DNA of 64,000 nt, from assembly GCF_012911565.1 (NCBI RefSeq), contig NZ_JAAMPU010000103.1, positions 124,001 through 188,000 of the forward strand. Reading direction: 5' to 3'. A program made the translations under genes and the position numbers. Shown here in pieces: positions 44,776 through 54,260 of this stretch. Positions within the stretch are counted from its first letter, which is position 1; the number at the start of each line of letters is the position of its first letter. A model generated the notes under the pieces. It had not been told where the DNA came from and ran no database searches. It saw only the letters and a program-made list of their open reading frames with translations. This DNA comes from Flavobacterium silvaticum. Lineage in GTDB: Bacteria > Bacteroidota > Bacteroidia > Flavobacteriales > Flavobacteriaceae.

Positions 44776-44983
44776 AGGGTGGAAGGGCAAGCCCGCGGAT
44801 TTGGATCCCACACTTTTTACAGCAGATTCCGCGCGTCCGCCAGGGATTGAGCGGTTAGCTTGCAGAAGTACGGCGGTTGGCTTTGTCCAAGGGAAGCGGC
44901 GACTACCGGAAGCCGTTTGCCTTGGTGCAAAATCACCGTTGGACAAGGCAACTAGAAGTGATAGCCCGGTGCTTGCAGGCGGC
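44776..44983. repeat. Structured intergenic element, variant form
   Basis: GC-richer than its surroundings. Contains GGGATTGAGCGGTTAGC near 44843 and GAAGTGATAGCCCGG near 44955, resembling the two ends of the CCCCGAT family. TTGTCCAA (44883-44890) pairs with TTGGACAA (44939-44946) around a smaller stem. Confidence 0.5.
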
Positions 44984-45003
44984 CAGAAAAAAAACTTGGA
45001 AAA

Positions 45004-45032
45004 TAAAAAAGCCCCGGAAATTCCGAGGCTCT
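45004..45032 (-). terminator. rplS terminator
   Basis: On the minus strand GAGCCTCGG, AATTT and CCGGGGC form a stem followed by TTTTTT, 20 bases after the rplS stop. Confidence 0.85.
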
Positions 45033-45051
45033 GTATGCATAGGACAAAAAA

Positions 45052-45411
45052 TTATGCTCTCTGTCTTTTCTCTTCTTTGATTTTCGCTTTCTTACCGGTA
45101 AGTTCGCGGAAGTAGAAGATTCTGGCACGACGCACGTGACCTTTCTTATTGATTTCGACTTTCTGCAATGCAGGAAGGTTTACCGGAAAAATACGCTCAA
45201 CGCCAACAGCGCCGGACATTTTACGGATAGTGAAGGTTTCTGTGTTACCTGAACCTCTGCGTTGAATTACGACACCTTTGAAAAACTGTGTACGTGTCTT
45301 TTCGCCTTCTTTGATTTCGTAGTAAACCGTGATGGTATCTCCGGCCCCGAAATCAGGAAATTCTTTTTTAGCTACAAATTCGTCCTGAACGAATTTCATT
45401 AAATCTGCCAT
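45052..45411 (-). CDS. rplS: 50S ribosomal protein L19
   Basis: A 119-residue ribosomal protein at the 30S-50S interface. FGAGDTITVYYEIKEGEKTR, QFFKGVVIQRRGSGNTETFT, GVERIFPVNLPALQKVEI and GHVRRARIFYFRELTGKKAK are standard L19 motifs, with a basic end. A -7 box (45485-45492) precedes it. In most bacteria rplS directly follows trmD; here trmD is 10 kb upstream on the same strand, with a metal-efflux operon in between. Confidence 0.97.
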   Translation of the reverse strand: MADLMKFVQDEFVAKKEFPDFGAGDTITVYYEIKEGEKTRTQFFKGVVIQRRGSGNTETFTIRKMSGAVGVERIFPVNLPALQKVEINKKGHVRRARIFYFRELTGKKAKIKEEKRQRA

Positions 45412-45484
45412 GACTTAATATTTAAAAGTTTGAAAATCAACGCAACATGCACGGATATCGTCAGAGGTTGGGTCAATGTGGGCG

Positions 45485-45492
45485 CAAATGTA
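45485..45492 (-). promoter_or_regulatory. Candidate -7 box of rplS
   Basis: Minus-strand TACATTTG, an exact match to TAnnTTTG, about 75 bases before the rplS ATG. The -33 region is AT-rich without a clear TTG. Confidence 0.45.
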
Positions 45493-45629
45493 GTTAATAA
45501 TTAATAATTAATGATTAATAATTTGAGGAAATTGAAATGTTCTTTGAAAATGGGTTCTGGCGTACTGGTTTCAAATTCATTTCGTTGGGAAAAGGAGGTA
45601 ACCTAAGTGATAGATAAACTATTTATTTT

Positions 45630-45801
45630 AACACCCGAGGCTTTAGCCGAACTGAGCGAAGCTAAAATGTACATAAAAAATGTAATGAGGGCAATTCAGG
45701 ATTTTGTAGGGAACACCATTGGCCCCTCCCCAGGCCAAAGATATGTTCTGACGAAATACTACCGATACATAAAAAATGTATCAATTGTTAAAATTCTATT
45801 A
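45630..45801 (+). repeat. Composite repeat element, copy B, including short repeat copy 6
   Basis: Blocks in order: ACACCCGAGGC..AGCCGAACTG (45630-45662), TACATAAAAAATGTA, GTAGGGAACACCATTGGCCC (45711 on), CTACCGATACATAAAAAATG and TTGTTAAAA. The order matches copy A (8458-8610, minus strand), which argues for one mobile or amplified unit of about 160 bases. Confidence 0.75.
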
Positions 45802-45829
45802 TTGTTAATAGCAGCACATTGCTATGCCA

Positions 45830-46013
45830 GTTCGCAGGAGCTCGGATCCCGCTGCCCGCTCATAGCTTCCTCAAAATCGCCCGGTTTTACAACCCGCGCC
45901 AAGAGCTTTTGCTTCGCACTGTTCGGCCTTGCCTCGGGTCGTGGGTCGCTTTGGCGCGGGAGCAAAACCAGTGCGCTTTTATCAAAAGGCTAACCGCTTG
46001 CATCGGGGCTAAG
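45830..46013 (-). repeat. Structured intergenic element, CCCCGAT family, copy 4, with nested short repeat copy 7
   Basis: On the minus strand it starts TTAGCCCCGATGCAAGCGG and ends GAGCGGGCAGCGGGATCCG with GAGCTCC. Arms such as TTGGCGCGGG and CCCGCGCCAA form strong stems. At 45904-45941 a short repeat (CCCGAGGCAAGGCCGAACAG) is nested inside. Confidence 0.65.
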
Positions 46014-46043
46014 CAATCAGCAAATCCAGAAGCTTTACGTTTT

Positions 46044-46682
46044 TTATTTCTTTACGAACGAAACAAAACCATCATAATAGTCCTTTATGGTCTTTTCCCG
46101 TATGCTGTTCCATTCATTTTTTGGGTGGCTCAATACGGGAGCCTGTGTTTCTTTTTCCGCTCCTTCCATGCCAGACATCATAGCGCCCATGCCATAGAGG
46201 TTGATCCAGCGCCGGTCATAATTCTCCGGATTTTTCATAACAAAATCAACCACCCGATTTACGGTTGTTTCCAGTTTTGCCTTGTCTTTAAAAGCATATT
46301 CATTTATCGTCGGGCCAAAAGTCTGGTTCAATACACCAACAGCTTGTTTCGCCGATTCTTCCGCACAAATGTTAGCGTCTATGCGTGCCCGCAACTGTGC
46401 GACATAGAACCAGAAGGTCGCATCGTCTTTTTTATCCGCAGAAAACAAATAATCTGATAAGGCATATAAAACCCCTGGATTATAATCGTTCGGTTTTTCA
46501 AGGATTTGCTTGGCGGCTTTTTCTTTTTGTACGGCATCATCACCAAGAAGTGCTGTTCCGGCCGCATTGTCTTTTTCCACATTGATTTCGGCATATACAC
46601 CTTTTGGTGTAACCTGTATATCCTGGGCGCTACAAAGCAGGCACCAAAAAATAGAAAATAAAAAGCTGATTTGTTTTTTCAT
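46044..46682 (-). CDS. Secreted protein of unknown function
   Basis: A 212-residue exported protein: KKQISFLFSIFWCLLCSAQ is the signal peptide. The mature part is mostly helical with ALSDYLFSADKKDDATFWFY, AQLRARIDANICAEESAKQA and WINLYGMGAMMSGMEGAEKE, like a helical-repeat domain. I do not recognise the family. It follows the RND pump gene by 45 bases on the same strand, so it may be the last gene of the efflux operon; no metal-binding motif is visible. Confidence 0.62.
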   Translation of the reverse strand: MKKQISFLFSIFWCLLCSAQDIQVTPKGVYAEINVEKDNAAGTALLGDDAVQKEKAAKQILEKPNDYNPGVLYALSDYLFSADKKDDATFWFYVAQLRARIDANICAEESAKQAVGVLNQTFGPTINEYAFKDKAKLETTVNRVVDFVMKNPENYDRRWINLYGMGAMMSGMEGAEKETQAPVLSHPKNEWNSIREKTIKDYYDGFVSFVKK

Positions 46683-46727
46683 TAGTTCGGATTTTTGGCC
46701 AAGATACGAACCAACAATGCTACAATT

Positions 46728-49700
46728 TTAATCTAAGGCTCTTTTCGATTTATTGAAAAACCAAAAAATAATCGGGAACACCAGCAAAGTCAAAACGGTC
46801 GCCGTAATCAATCCGCCGATAATCACGATTGCCAATGGTTTCTGGGATTCAGAACCGATTCCGGTAGAAATCGCGGCCGGCAACAATCCAATCGATGCCA
46901 TAAGTGCCGTCATGACCACAGGCCGCGTCCGGACTTTCACGGCTTCCATAATGGCAGCATCAAGCGTCATTTTCTCCTTCAGGTTCTTATGGAATTCAGA
47001 AATCAGTATGACTCCATTCTGAATACAGATTCCAAGCAATGCAATAAACCCGACGCCTGCCGAAATCCCAAAGTTCATTCCCGTTACATGCAAAGCAATG
47101 ATTCCGCCAATGATCGCAAAAGGTACATTCGCCAAAACCAACAACGAATCCTTGATGTTTCCGAACAAGATAAATAGCAACACAAAAATTCCAATCAGGC
47201 TCACCGGCACTACCTGGCCCAATCTGCCCGTGGCCCGAACCTGGTTTTCGAATTCGCCCGTCCAGCCAATGCTGTAACCCGTCGGGATTTCGACTTTTGA
47301 GACCTTCTTTTGCGCCTCGGCGATCGTGCTTCCCAAATCGCGTCCGCGCACGGAAAATTTCACTCCAATGAAACGTTTGGTGTTGTCCCTATATATAAAA
47401 GCCGGGCCTGTAATTTTCCGGATTTCTGCGATTTCCTTGATTGGGATTTTGGCGCCTTCAAGTGTCGGAACCTGAAGTTTGCCCATATCCATTTCATCCT
47501 TTCGGTATTCGCCCGCATAACGCACACGCACATCGAATTTGCGTTCGCCTTCGTATTTCTGGGTCGCCGTTTTTCCGCCAAAAGCCATTTCGAGAACCGC
47601 TTGTGCATCAGATAATGTCACACCATAAGCCGCCATTTTTTCCCGGTCGAGAATCACGCTGACTTCCGGCTGGCCAATGTTCCGGATGATCCCAACGTCT
47701 TCGATTCCGTCTACGTCCTTGATTTGTGCGATGACTTTATTGGCCATTTCGTCGAGTTTGTCCAGATCGTCGCCATAGATTTTTACGGCGTTTGCGGCTT
47801 TAATTCCAGCAGCTGCTTCGGCTACGTTATCTATTATCGGTTGGGAATAATTATAGGTGATGCCTTGATAATGTTTGAGTTTATCATTCATTTCCGAGAT
47901 GATATCATCTACCGATTTCCCGTTGAGCTCGCTTACCGGTTTCAAATCGACCTGGAATTGCACGAAGTTGAATCCGTTCGGGTCGGTTCCGTCGTTCGAG
48001 CGTCCTTCCTGGGAAAGAACTTTTACTACTTCCGGAAATTTCATCAGTTCCTTTCGCAGTTCATTGGAAATTTTGGCACTTTCAGGCTGGGAATAACTCA
48101 TGGGCAATTCGGCCGTGACCCAAAGCGCGCCTTCGTTGAGCTGTGGCAGGAATTCGGTTCCGAGGAATTTGCCCGATGCAAACGTCAGCACCATAAATGT
48201 CAGCGAAATCCCGAGGCTGAGTTTTTTGTTCCGATAGGTCGAGGCAAAACCTTTTTCCACGATGCGGTTCCAAAAATTCACGAATCGGTTGTTTTTCTCC
48301 TTTACATTTTTGTTCAGGAGCAAATGCGCCAGCACCGGAACCAGTGTCAATGTGAAAATCAAAGCGCCGAGCAACGCAAAACCAAGTGTGTAGGCGAGAG
48401 GCGAAAACATTTTTCCTTCGACTTTCTGGAAGGCGAAAATGGGCAGCAACGCCGTGATGATGATTAATTTCGAAAAGAAAATCGCTTTCCCCATCTCGGC
48501 TCCTGTCTTCTTGATGATACTCGCCTTAGCCAGTTTGTTGAATTTGTCCATGCCTTTTTTGTGGGCCACATGATCGAGTGTGACGAAAATTCCTTCGACC
48601 ATGACCACGGCTCCGTCGATGATGATCCCGAAATCGACTGCTCCGAGAGATAGTAAATTCGCGCCCATGCCTTTCATCCGCAGGCAGAAAAAAGCGAACA
48701 GCAGCGATAATGGAATCACGATGGCCACAGTTAAAGTCGTGCGCCAATCTGCCATGAATAAAAAAACGATAACCGTGACCAGCAAAATACCTTCGAGCAA
48801 ATTATGCATTACGGTTTCGGTCGTGAACGTCATCAGATTGTCTCTGTCATAGAACGTCTCCATTTTTACGTCCGATGGCAATACGCGTTCATTGATTTCA
48901 GCAATCTTTTCCTTGACGCGTCCCAGAACTTCCTGCGGATTTTCGCCCTTTCGCATAATGATGATACCTTCCACGACATCATCGCGGTCGTTCAATCCGG
49001 CTTGGCCCACGCGTGGATACGAACTGTCGGTCACATCGGCCAGATTCTTGACCAGAACCGGATTTCCGCCCGCTTCCTTCACGATGATATTGGCAATGTC
49101 TATTCTCGATTGCAACAACCCGACACCACGGACCACATAAGCCTGTCCGTTTTTCTCGATGACATCGCCACCCACATTGAGGTTCGATTTGTTCACGGCT
49201 TCGAAGACTTCCAAAGGCGTAATATCGTACTTGGCCAATCGGTTCGGATCAACCGAAATCTCGTAGGTCTTTTCCTGTCCGCCGAAAGAGGCAATATCGG
49301 CCACTCCCGGAACAGCCCGCAATTGCCTGTCGATGATCCAATTCTGGAGCGTCAGTAAATCACGCACATCACGGTTTTTGCCTTTGAGCACGTATCGGAA
49401 CACTTCTCCGGTCGGACCGTACGGTGGTTGGACTTCAGGCTCGACATCGTCCGGCAAGGAAACCGTCGCCAATTGATTGTTGACCTGTTGTCTGGCGAAA
49501 AAATCTTCCACATCATCGTCGAAAATGATTTTGATGACAGATAATCCGAACATCGAAATACTTCGGACGCTTGTCTTTTTCTGAACGCCGTTCATCGCGA
49601 TTTCTACAGGCGAAGTCACGAAACGCTCGATTTCTTCGGCGCTTCTGCCTTTCCATTGGGTGACGATTACGATTTGGGTATTGGTTACATCGGGGAACGC

Positions 49701-49820
49701 TTCGATGGGCATTTCCCGGAATGACAGATAGCCACTGACGGCCACGATGCCAACCCAAAAGAACGTAAAGGCCTTGTTTTTAAGCGAAAAGGCAATGATG
49801 TTTTTGATGAATTTGTTCAT
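46728..49820 (-). CDS. czcA: CzcA-type heavy-metal efflux RND pump
   Basis: A 1030-residue inner-membrane proton-driven pump with twelve membrane helices and two large periplasmic loops. Helix 4 carries GAVDFGIIIDGAVVMVEG, the HME-class motif with two Asp and one Glu of the CzcA/CnrA (Zn/Co/Ni/Cd) group; CusA-type pumps have a different motif, so Cu/Ag export is less likely. The N-terminus IKNIIAFSLKNKAFTFFWVG and C-terminal MTALMASIGLLPAAISTGIG are standard. It is the last of three efflux genes, after the adaptor and channel, and is preceded by a two-component system. The metal is inferred. Confidence 0.9.
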   Translation of the reverse strand: MNKFIKNIIAFSLKNKAFTFFWVGIVAVSGYLSFREMPIEAFPDVTNTQIVIVTQWKGRSAEEIERFVTSPVEIAMNGVQKKTSVRSISMFGLSVIKIIFDDDVEDFFARQQVNNQLATVSLPDDVEPEVQPPYGPTGEVFRYVLKGKNRDVRDLLTLQNWIIDRQLRAVPGVADIASFGGQEKTYEISVDPNRLAKYDITPLEVFEAVNKSNLNVGGDVIEKNGQAYVVRGVGLLQSRIDIANIIVKEAGGNPVLVKNLADVTDSSYPRVGQAGLNDRDDVVEGIIIMRKGENPQEVLGRVKEKIAEINERVLPSDVKMETFYDRDNLMTFTTETVMHNLLEGILLVTVIVFLFMADWRTTLTVAIVIPLSLLFAFFCLRMKGMGANLLSLGAVDFGIIIDGAVVMVEGIFVTLDHVAHKKGMDKFNKLAKASIIKKTGAEMGKAIFFSKLIIITALLPIFAFQKVEGKMFSPLAYTLGFALLGALIFTLTLVPVLAHLLLNKNVKEKNNRFVNFWNRIVEKGFASTYRNKKLSLGISLTFMVLTFASGKFLGTEFLPQLNEGALWVTAELPMSYSQPESAKISNELRKELMKFPEVVKVLSQEGRSNDGTDPNGFNFVQFQVDLKPVSELNGKSVDDIISEMNDKLKHYQGITYNYSQPIIDNVAEAAAGIKAANAVKIYGDDLDKLDEMANKVIAQIKDVDGIEDVGIIRNIGQPEVSVILDREKMAAYGVTLSDAQAVLEMAFGGKTATQKYEGERKFDVRVRYAGEYRKDEMDMGKLQVPTLEGAKIPIKEIAEIRKITGPAFIYRDNTKRFIGVKFSVRGRDLGSTIAEAQKKVSKVEIPTGYSIGWTGEFENQVRATGRLGQVVPVSLIGIFVLLFILFGNIKDSLLVLANVPFAIIGGIIALHVTGMNFGISAGVGFIALLGICIQNGVILISEFHKNLKEKMTLDAAIMEAVKVRTRPVVMTALMASIGLLPAAISTGIGSESQKPLAIVIIGGLITATVLTLLVFPIIFWFFNKSKRALD

Positions 49821-49823
49821 GGA

Positions 49824-50903
49824 TCAATCGTTTAGGGCATCGTAGACCAATAGTTGGTTGGTCGTCATTACTTTTTCGTTTTCGGTCAGGCCTGATGAGA
49901 TGTAGGTGATTTTTCCCACTTGTCGGAAGACTTCTACCTGACGTGTCTCGATGTTGTTGCGGTCTTTGAAAACCATGACGAAATGGTGGCTTTTGTCGAA
50001 AATCACGGCATCGGACGGAACGGCGATCATCTTATTCCCCTTTTCCTCATAAGACAACTTGATGCCGGCGCGCATTTCCGGCTTGAGTTCGAAACCTGGA
50101 TTCTGCAGTCTGATCACGACTTTCATAGCCTTGGTTTCCGGATCGATGATGTTGAAGATCTTATCCACTTTACCATCGTAGATTTTATCCGGATAACTGA
50201 GCGTGGTGATTTGTGCCGATTCGCCTTCACGCACCCGATTGATATCGCCTTCGTTGACGTGAGCGATGGCCCATACTTCGTTGATTTCGGCTATATCAAA
50301 AATGTTGTCGGTCCGGTCGCCGCGCAAAAGCATATTTTCATTGATTTTCTTTTCGGTGATGAATCCGTTCAAAGGCGACCGTACTTCGTAGATCGAACCT
50401 GACTTGATGTGATAGATGTTGTAATTTTCCTCCACGCGCTGCAATTGTGACTTTGCTTTTTCGTATTCGCTTTTGGCCTGGACCACATCGCGTTCTGAAT
50501 TGAGTTTGCCTTCGAACAGTTCCTGGGCGACTTTGTAGTTGTTCCGCGTCACGATCACATCGTTTTTGGCATCTTCAAGCTGTTGCTCGAAACTGGCCAC
50601 ATCGGTACTTTTTATCGTAGCGAGCAACTGGTTTTTTTTGACGTAATCGCCTAATTCCACATACACTTTGGTCACGCTTCCGCCAACGACGGGATAGACT
50701 TCGATGGTTTTGTTGTTGTCCGAAGTGATTTTTCCGTAGAACGTATCTTCATTTTTGAGTGGGAGTAATTTCGCTTCGACGGTTTTCGTCGTCCCGAGCA
50801 TTTTATCGCTGAGCACAAACGTCTGGCTGAGCTGGGTATCCTGTTTTTTATGGCAGGCAGAAAAAACCACGCCGATAGTCAGTAATAAGAATATTCGTTT
50901 CAT
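49824..50903 (-). CDS. czcB: RND efflux periplasmic adaptor (membrane fusion protein), lipoprotein
   Basis: A 359-residue adaptor linking the pump to the outer-membrane channel. The signal LLLTIGVVFSACHKK has a lipobox with Cys17, so it is anchored by lipid. The lipoyl-like part (VVGGSVTKVYVELGDYVKKN, then LLATIKSTDV), a helical hairpin (VTRNNYKVAQELFEGKLNSE) and the second lipoyl half (YEVRSPLNGFITEKKINEN) follow, then the barrel (VWAIAHVNEGDINRVREGES). No His-rich metal tail is seen. It lies one base after the channel gene and three bases before the pump gene: a tight operon. Confidence 0.88.
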   Translation of the reverse strand: MKRIFLLLTIGVVFSACHKKQDTQLSQTFVLSDKMLGTTKTVEAKLLPLKNEDTFYGKITSDNNKTIEVYPVVGGSVTKVYVELGDYVKKNQLLATIKSTDVASFEQQLEDAKNDVIVTRNNYKVAQELFEGKLNSERDVVQAKSEYEKAKSQLQRVEENYNIYHIKSGSIYEVRSPLNGFITEKKINENMLLRGDRTDNIFDIAEINEVWAIAHVNEGDINRVREGESAQITTLSYPDKIYDGKVDKIFNIIDPETKAMKVVIRLQNPGFELKPEMRAGIKLSYEEKGNKMIAVPSDAVIFDKSHHFVMVFKDRNNIETRQVEVFRQVGKITYISSGLTENEKVMTTNQLLVYDALND

Positions 50904-50904
50904 A

Positions 50905-52146
50905 TTAAAAGATGCTGGTATTTGTCAAATGATTCAGTGTTTCGCCCGAAAGGATAAGTTGCTTGTAGCGTTCGTTAATGTGCAGCATGCTGGAATTATA
51001 GCTTTCCATGAAATCTGTGAATTCGTTCAGTGAGATGTTGCGCTTGCTGAAGTTTGAAAAAACACCCTGATTGACTTGTTCAAGATTTTCGTAAACAGTT
51101 GGTTTTATGCCTGATGCCTCTCTTCTGTTTTCTTCCCACCAATCAAAAGCGCGCTGCATTTCAGACTTGAGCTCAAGTAATCTGAGTTCCGATTGGGTTT
51201 TGGATTGGTCCAGTTCAGCCTGGGCGATTTTGATGTTTCCCTTGTTTTTGTTCCAAAGCGGAAGCGGAATGGACAATCGCATGTTGACTTCATCGCGGAA
51301 AGCACCCGAAGCCTGGTCATAGCCGACTCCGAGATTCACATCTGGAACGGCCAATGATTTCTGGAATTTCACAGCCGTTTCATGTGCTTCGATGTCTTTC
51401 AGGGCGATGCGGAACTCCGGATTTTTTTCTTTGCCCTTTTCCACCAATATATCAACGTTGAGTAGCTGCATCTGGAATTGTTCCAATAAAAGTTTCTCAT
51501 TTACGACAGGTATAATCGGATTTTCAATACCGGTCAAAAGTGCCAGGTCTTTGCGTTCCTCAACAATCTGTTCGAGGATTTCGAAGCGTTGATTTTTGAG
51601 ATCGAGCAGAAGCGATTGCAAACGCACGACTTCCTTGAGCGCGATGTTACCTTTGGCAGCCTGTTCTTCATAAGCCGTCAGCAAATTTTCAATACGAGAA
51701 ATCTGGCTTTCGAGAACCGTGTTTTTTTTAGTGTCAAAATAGAGCGAATAGAAACTTCTCCTCAACTGGAATTTGAGGTTGAAAAGCAATTCTTCGAGTT
51801 GGAGCGAGGCGATTTCAGCCTGCTGACATGACCGCTTGATCTCGTTGCGCTTTTTTCCACCCAAATAGATCAATTGATCTATGGCGACGGTTTTCTGATG
51901 CTTTATGTCAAAATAGATGTCGCTTTCCGGATTGTAGGCATTCCAGTCGGCAGAAAGTATCGGATGTTCCCAAATCCGGGCCTGAACGACAGCCGCTTGT
52001 GCCGCCGTTACATTGTATTGTTCAGAAAGTAATTCCAGGTTGTTTTGCTGGAGTGCCTTGTCGCAATCTTCCAGCGTCATCGTGACCTGGGAAAAAACCT
52101 GAAAACCGCTAAAGGCAATCAGGTAAAAGAGCAGTCGTTTGTTCAT
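50905..52146 (-). CDS. czcC: TolC-family outer-membrane efflux channel
   Basis: A 413-residue channel subunit; three form an outer-membrane barrel with a long periplasmic tunnel. The signal peptide ends FQVFSQ. Two repeats of paired helices are visible: ALQQNNLELLSEQYNVTAAQ and ENLLTAYEEQAAKGNIALKE in the first, VEKGKEKNPEFRIALKDIEA and LDQSKTQSELRLLELKSEMQ in the second. It is the first of the three efflux genes, 73 bases after the kinase stop, which leaves room for its own promoter under control of the response regulator. Confidence 0.88.
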   Translation of the reverse strand: MNKRLLFYLIAFSGFQVFSQVTMTLEDCDKALQQNNLELLSEQYNVTAAQAAVVQARIWEHPILSADWNAYNPESDIYFDIKHQKTVAIDQLIYLGGKKRNEIKRSCQQAEIASLQLEELLFNLKFQLRRSFYSLYFDTKKNTVLESQISRIENLLTAYEEQAAKGNIALKEVVRLQSLLLDLKNQRFEILEQIVEERKDLALLTGIENPIIPVVNEKLLLEQFQMQLLNVDILVEKGKEKNPEFRIALKDIEAHETAVKFQKSLAVPDVNLGVGYDQASGAFRDEVNMRLSIPLPLWNKNKGNIKIAQAELDQSKTQSELRLLELKSEMQRAFDWWEENRREASGIKPTVYENLEQVNQGVFSNFSKRNISLNEFTDFMESYNSSMLHINERYKQLILSGETLNHLTNTSIF

Positions 52147-52219
52147 TGTCGCAAAAATTGATGCGGCAAAGATGTCGGCCCGACCTTAAACGCGGCTTTA
52201 GAACCACCTTAAAAATAGC

Positions 52220-53580
52220 TTAAATCGACTGCGGGAATTGAACAATGAATACGTGAAATGAGGTTTCGGATTGATAGGAAATTGAAGCGCCATGATAATC
52301 GAGAATGCGTTTCACGATACGCAATCCGAGGCCTGAACCCTGAATGACACCGGAATTTACCCCACGCATGAAAGGTTCAAAAATCTTTTGCTGCTCATCC
52401 TGCGGAATGGTTTTTCCGGAGTTTTCGATGAGAAGTTGCAGACCGTCCGGATTCGGGGAAATTCTGACGTTCACATTTTTATCGTCCGAATATAAATACG
52501 CGTTCCGAAGCAGGTTCACGAACACGATTTCAAGTAATGATTTTGTCCCTGAAATTTCCAGATTGGTATCGTCACCCGAAATCTCAAAGTTCATGTGGAA
52601 GTCCGGATGCGTCTTTTTGACCTTGTCGAAAGCCGTGAAAATGACTTCGTCCACTCGTTCCGGAGTCAGCAGTTTTTTGGCCTGCTCGTTCATCCGCGCC
52701 AGCAAAAGCAACGATTGGATCAAATCGCCGACCTGTTCCAGATCTGTCCGCATGCTTTTTAAGTAATCGACAGTTTCAGCCGAATGTCCGCCTTGGCGCA
52801 ATACACTTTCCAACTGAAGAGACAATCTGGAAACCGGCGTGCGCAGTTCATGTGACGCATTGGCCGTGAATTCTTTCTGGGCGTTGAACGAGGTATCGAT
52901 CCGGATCATCATTTCGTTGAAAGCCTTTGTCAGGATCGTAATTTCGTCGCTTTCTTTTCCAACCGGCAACGGATTATTGAGTTTGAGCGCGGTGATATCA
53001 GTAATCTTATTTTGGAAATCGTCCAATGGTTTAAGCTGTTTCCGGATGAAAGTGTACGTGGAAAACCACACCAAAGCCGTTCCGAGTAAAAATGAAAGCA
53101 CCAGAATCTTCATCAGGAAATCAAGCTGTTGGTGTCCGTATTTGTCTTCGGCGGCGACGAGCACATAATAATCGTTGGTTCCCTTGAAATCGTAGAAAAC
53201 ACCCACCATGTCTTTTTCGGCTATGGAACGGTAAATGTTTTTTTTACTTTGCTTGAGTTGCTTCAGGTCGTTGATGCTCCATTGGATCGTCGCATCGTCT
53301 ATGCTGCTGTAAATCAGTTCGTGTTTTTGTCGAACACCAACGTTTTTTCATTATAGAGTTTGTTGATGGTATTCTGGTCGATGAGCCTCAGTAGTTGCCT
53401 GTCGATCTGACGGATTTCAAACAACAACCGAATTGTTGTCTGGGCTTTGTCTTCGAGCCGATTGCGGAATTCATCTTTTCGGAAGGAAGAAAACGAAATA
53501 TAGATCAACAACGCGAGCAAACCGTACAGAACTGAAAATGCTATGCTGATGTTTATCGCAACCTTTCGTTTCAGTGTCAT
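52220..53580 (-). pseudogene. Sensor histidine kinase gene with one-base frameshift
   Basis: The first part (53580-53314) encodes a membrane helix (VAINISIAFSVLYGLLALLI) and the start of a periplasmic sensor, ending early after LVFDKNTN. At a run of five T on the plus strand (53324-53328) adding one base restores KKHELIYSSIDDATIQWSIN and joins it to the second part (from 53209): helix 2, HAMP (RKQLKPLDDFQNKITDITAL), H-box ASHELRTPVSRLSLQLE, N-box LLRNAYLYS and G-box GSGLGLRIVKRIL. The whole would be about 453 residues. As written, only a sensorless kinase might be made from an internal start. It overlaps the regulator gene (ATGA at 53577), as intact two-component pairs do. Confidence 0.8.
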
Positions 53581-54257
53581 TCTTCTTTCAGATAATATCC
53601 GAAACCAAGCCTTGTATGAATAAGTTTCGTACTGAAATCCCGATCGATTTTCTTGCGGATGTAATTGATGTAGACTTCAATGGTATTCAGGTTCGTATCG
53701 AATTGATTGTCCCAGAGTTGTTCCGATATAGCTGCTTTGGATAGCACGCGGCCTTTAGATTTTGCAAGCAGCAAAAGCAACTGATATTCCTTCTGGGTTA
53801 GCGTGATTTCCTGTCCGTCTCTTTTGACCGTGGCAGATGTAGTGTTGATTTCAAGATCTGAAACCGAGATGATTTCGTCTTGTTGCTGTGGGATGCTGCT
53901 GCGCCGGAGCAACGATTGGATCCGCATGAACAATTCGTCTATGTGGAACGGTTTGACCAGATAATCATCGGCGCCTTTATCAAAGGCATCGCGTTTGTCC
54001 TGCACGTCTCCGTAGGCTGTGAGCATCAGGATTGGCGTACTTTTATCGGTTTCCCGAATTTGGGAACACACATCCAGACCGTTCATTTTCGGGACGTTTA
54101 TATCCAAAAGGAAAAGATTGTATTGCTGCTGACGAAGCTGTCTGAAGAACACTTCCCCATCAAAAACCGCATCGCATTCAAAGTTGCGGCTTATCAGGAA
54201 ATTCTGAACTACTTTTGAAAGAATGGCATCGTCTTCTAAAAGCAATATTCGGGTCAT
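53577..54257 (-). CDS. OmpR/PhoB-family response regulator
   Basis: A 226-residue regulator. The receiver has the acid pocket Glu8-Asp9-Asp10, phospho-acceptor Asp52 in LFLLDINVPKMNGLDV, and MLTAYGD and DYLVKPF motifs. The C-terminal winged helix (TLTQKEYQLLLLLAKSKGRV, NTIEVYINYIRKKI) binds DNA. It is the partner of the histidine kinase that follows and very probably controls the three efflux genes, in the manner of CzcR or CopR. It ends with the usual LGFGYYL. Confidence 0.93.
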   Translation of the reverse strand: MTRILLLEDDAILSKVVQNFLISRNFECDAVFDGEVFFRQLRQQQYNLFLLDINVPKMNGLDVCSQIRETDKSTPILMLTAYGDVQDKRDAFDKGADDYLVKPFHIDELFMRIQSLLRRSSIPQQQDEIISVSDLEINTTSATVKRDGQEITLTQKEYQLLLLLAKSKGRVLSKAAISEQLWDNQFDTNLNTIEVYINYIRKKIDRDFSTKLIHTRLGFGYYLKEE

Positions 54258-54260
54258 TAT

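Larger units (their letters stand above)
45412..46043. other. 632-base intergenic region packed with repeats
   Basis: Holds the rplS promoter, an AT-rich TTAATAATTAATAA stretch (45495-45530), the composite repeat B (45630-45801) and a large structured element (45830-46013). An open frame at 45607-45993, with a perfect AAAGGAGGT eight bases before GTG, lies over these repeats and is not called. Confidence 0.6.

Noticed and set aside
45607..45993. 128-codon open frame with a perfect AAAGGAGGT eight bases before a GTG start
   Set aside because: The frame lies across the composite repeat B and the structured element; its translation changes with repeat sequence and is not protein-like. Strong Shine-Dalgarno sites are not usual for this group, so the motif is probably chance.
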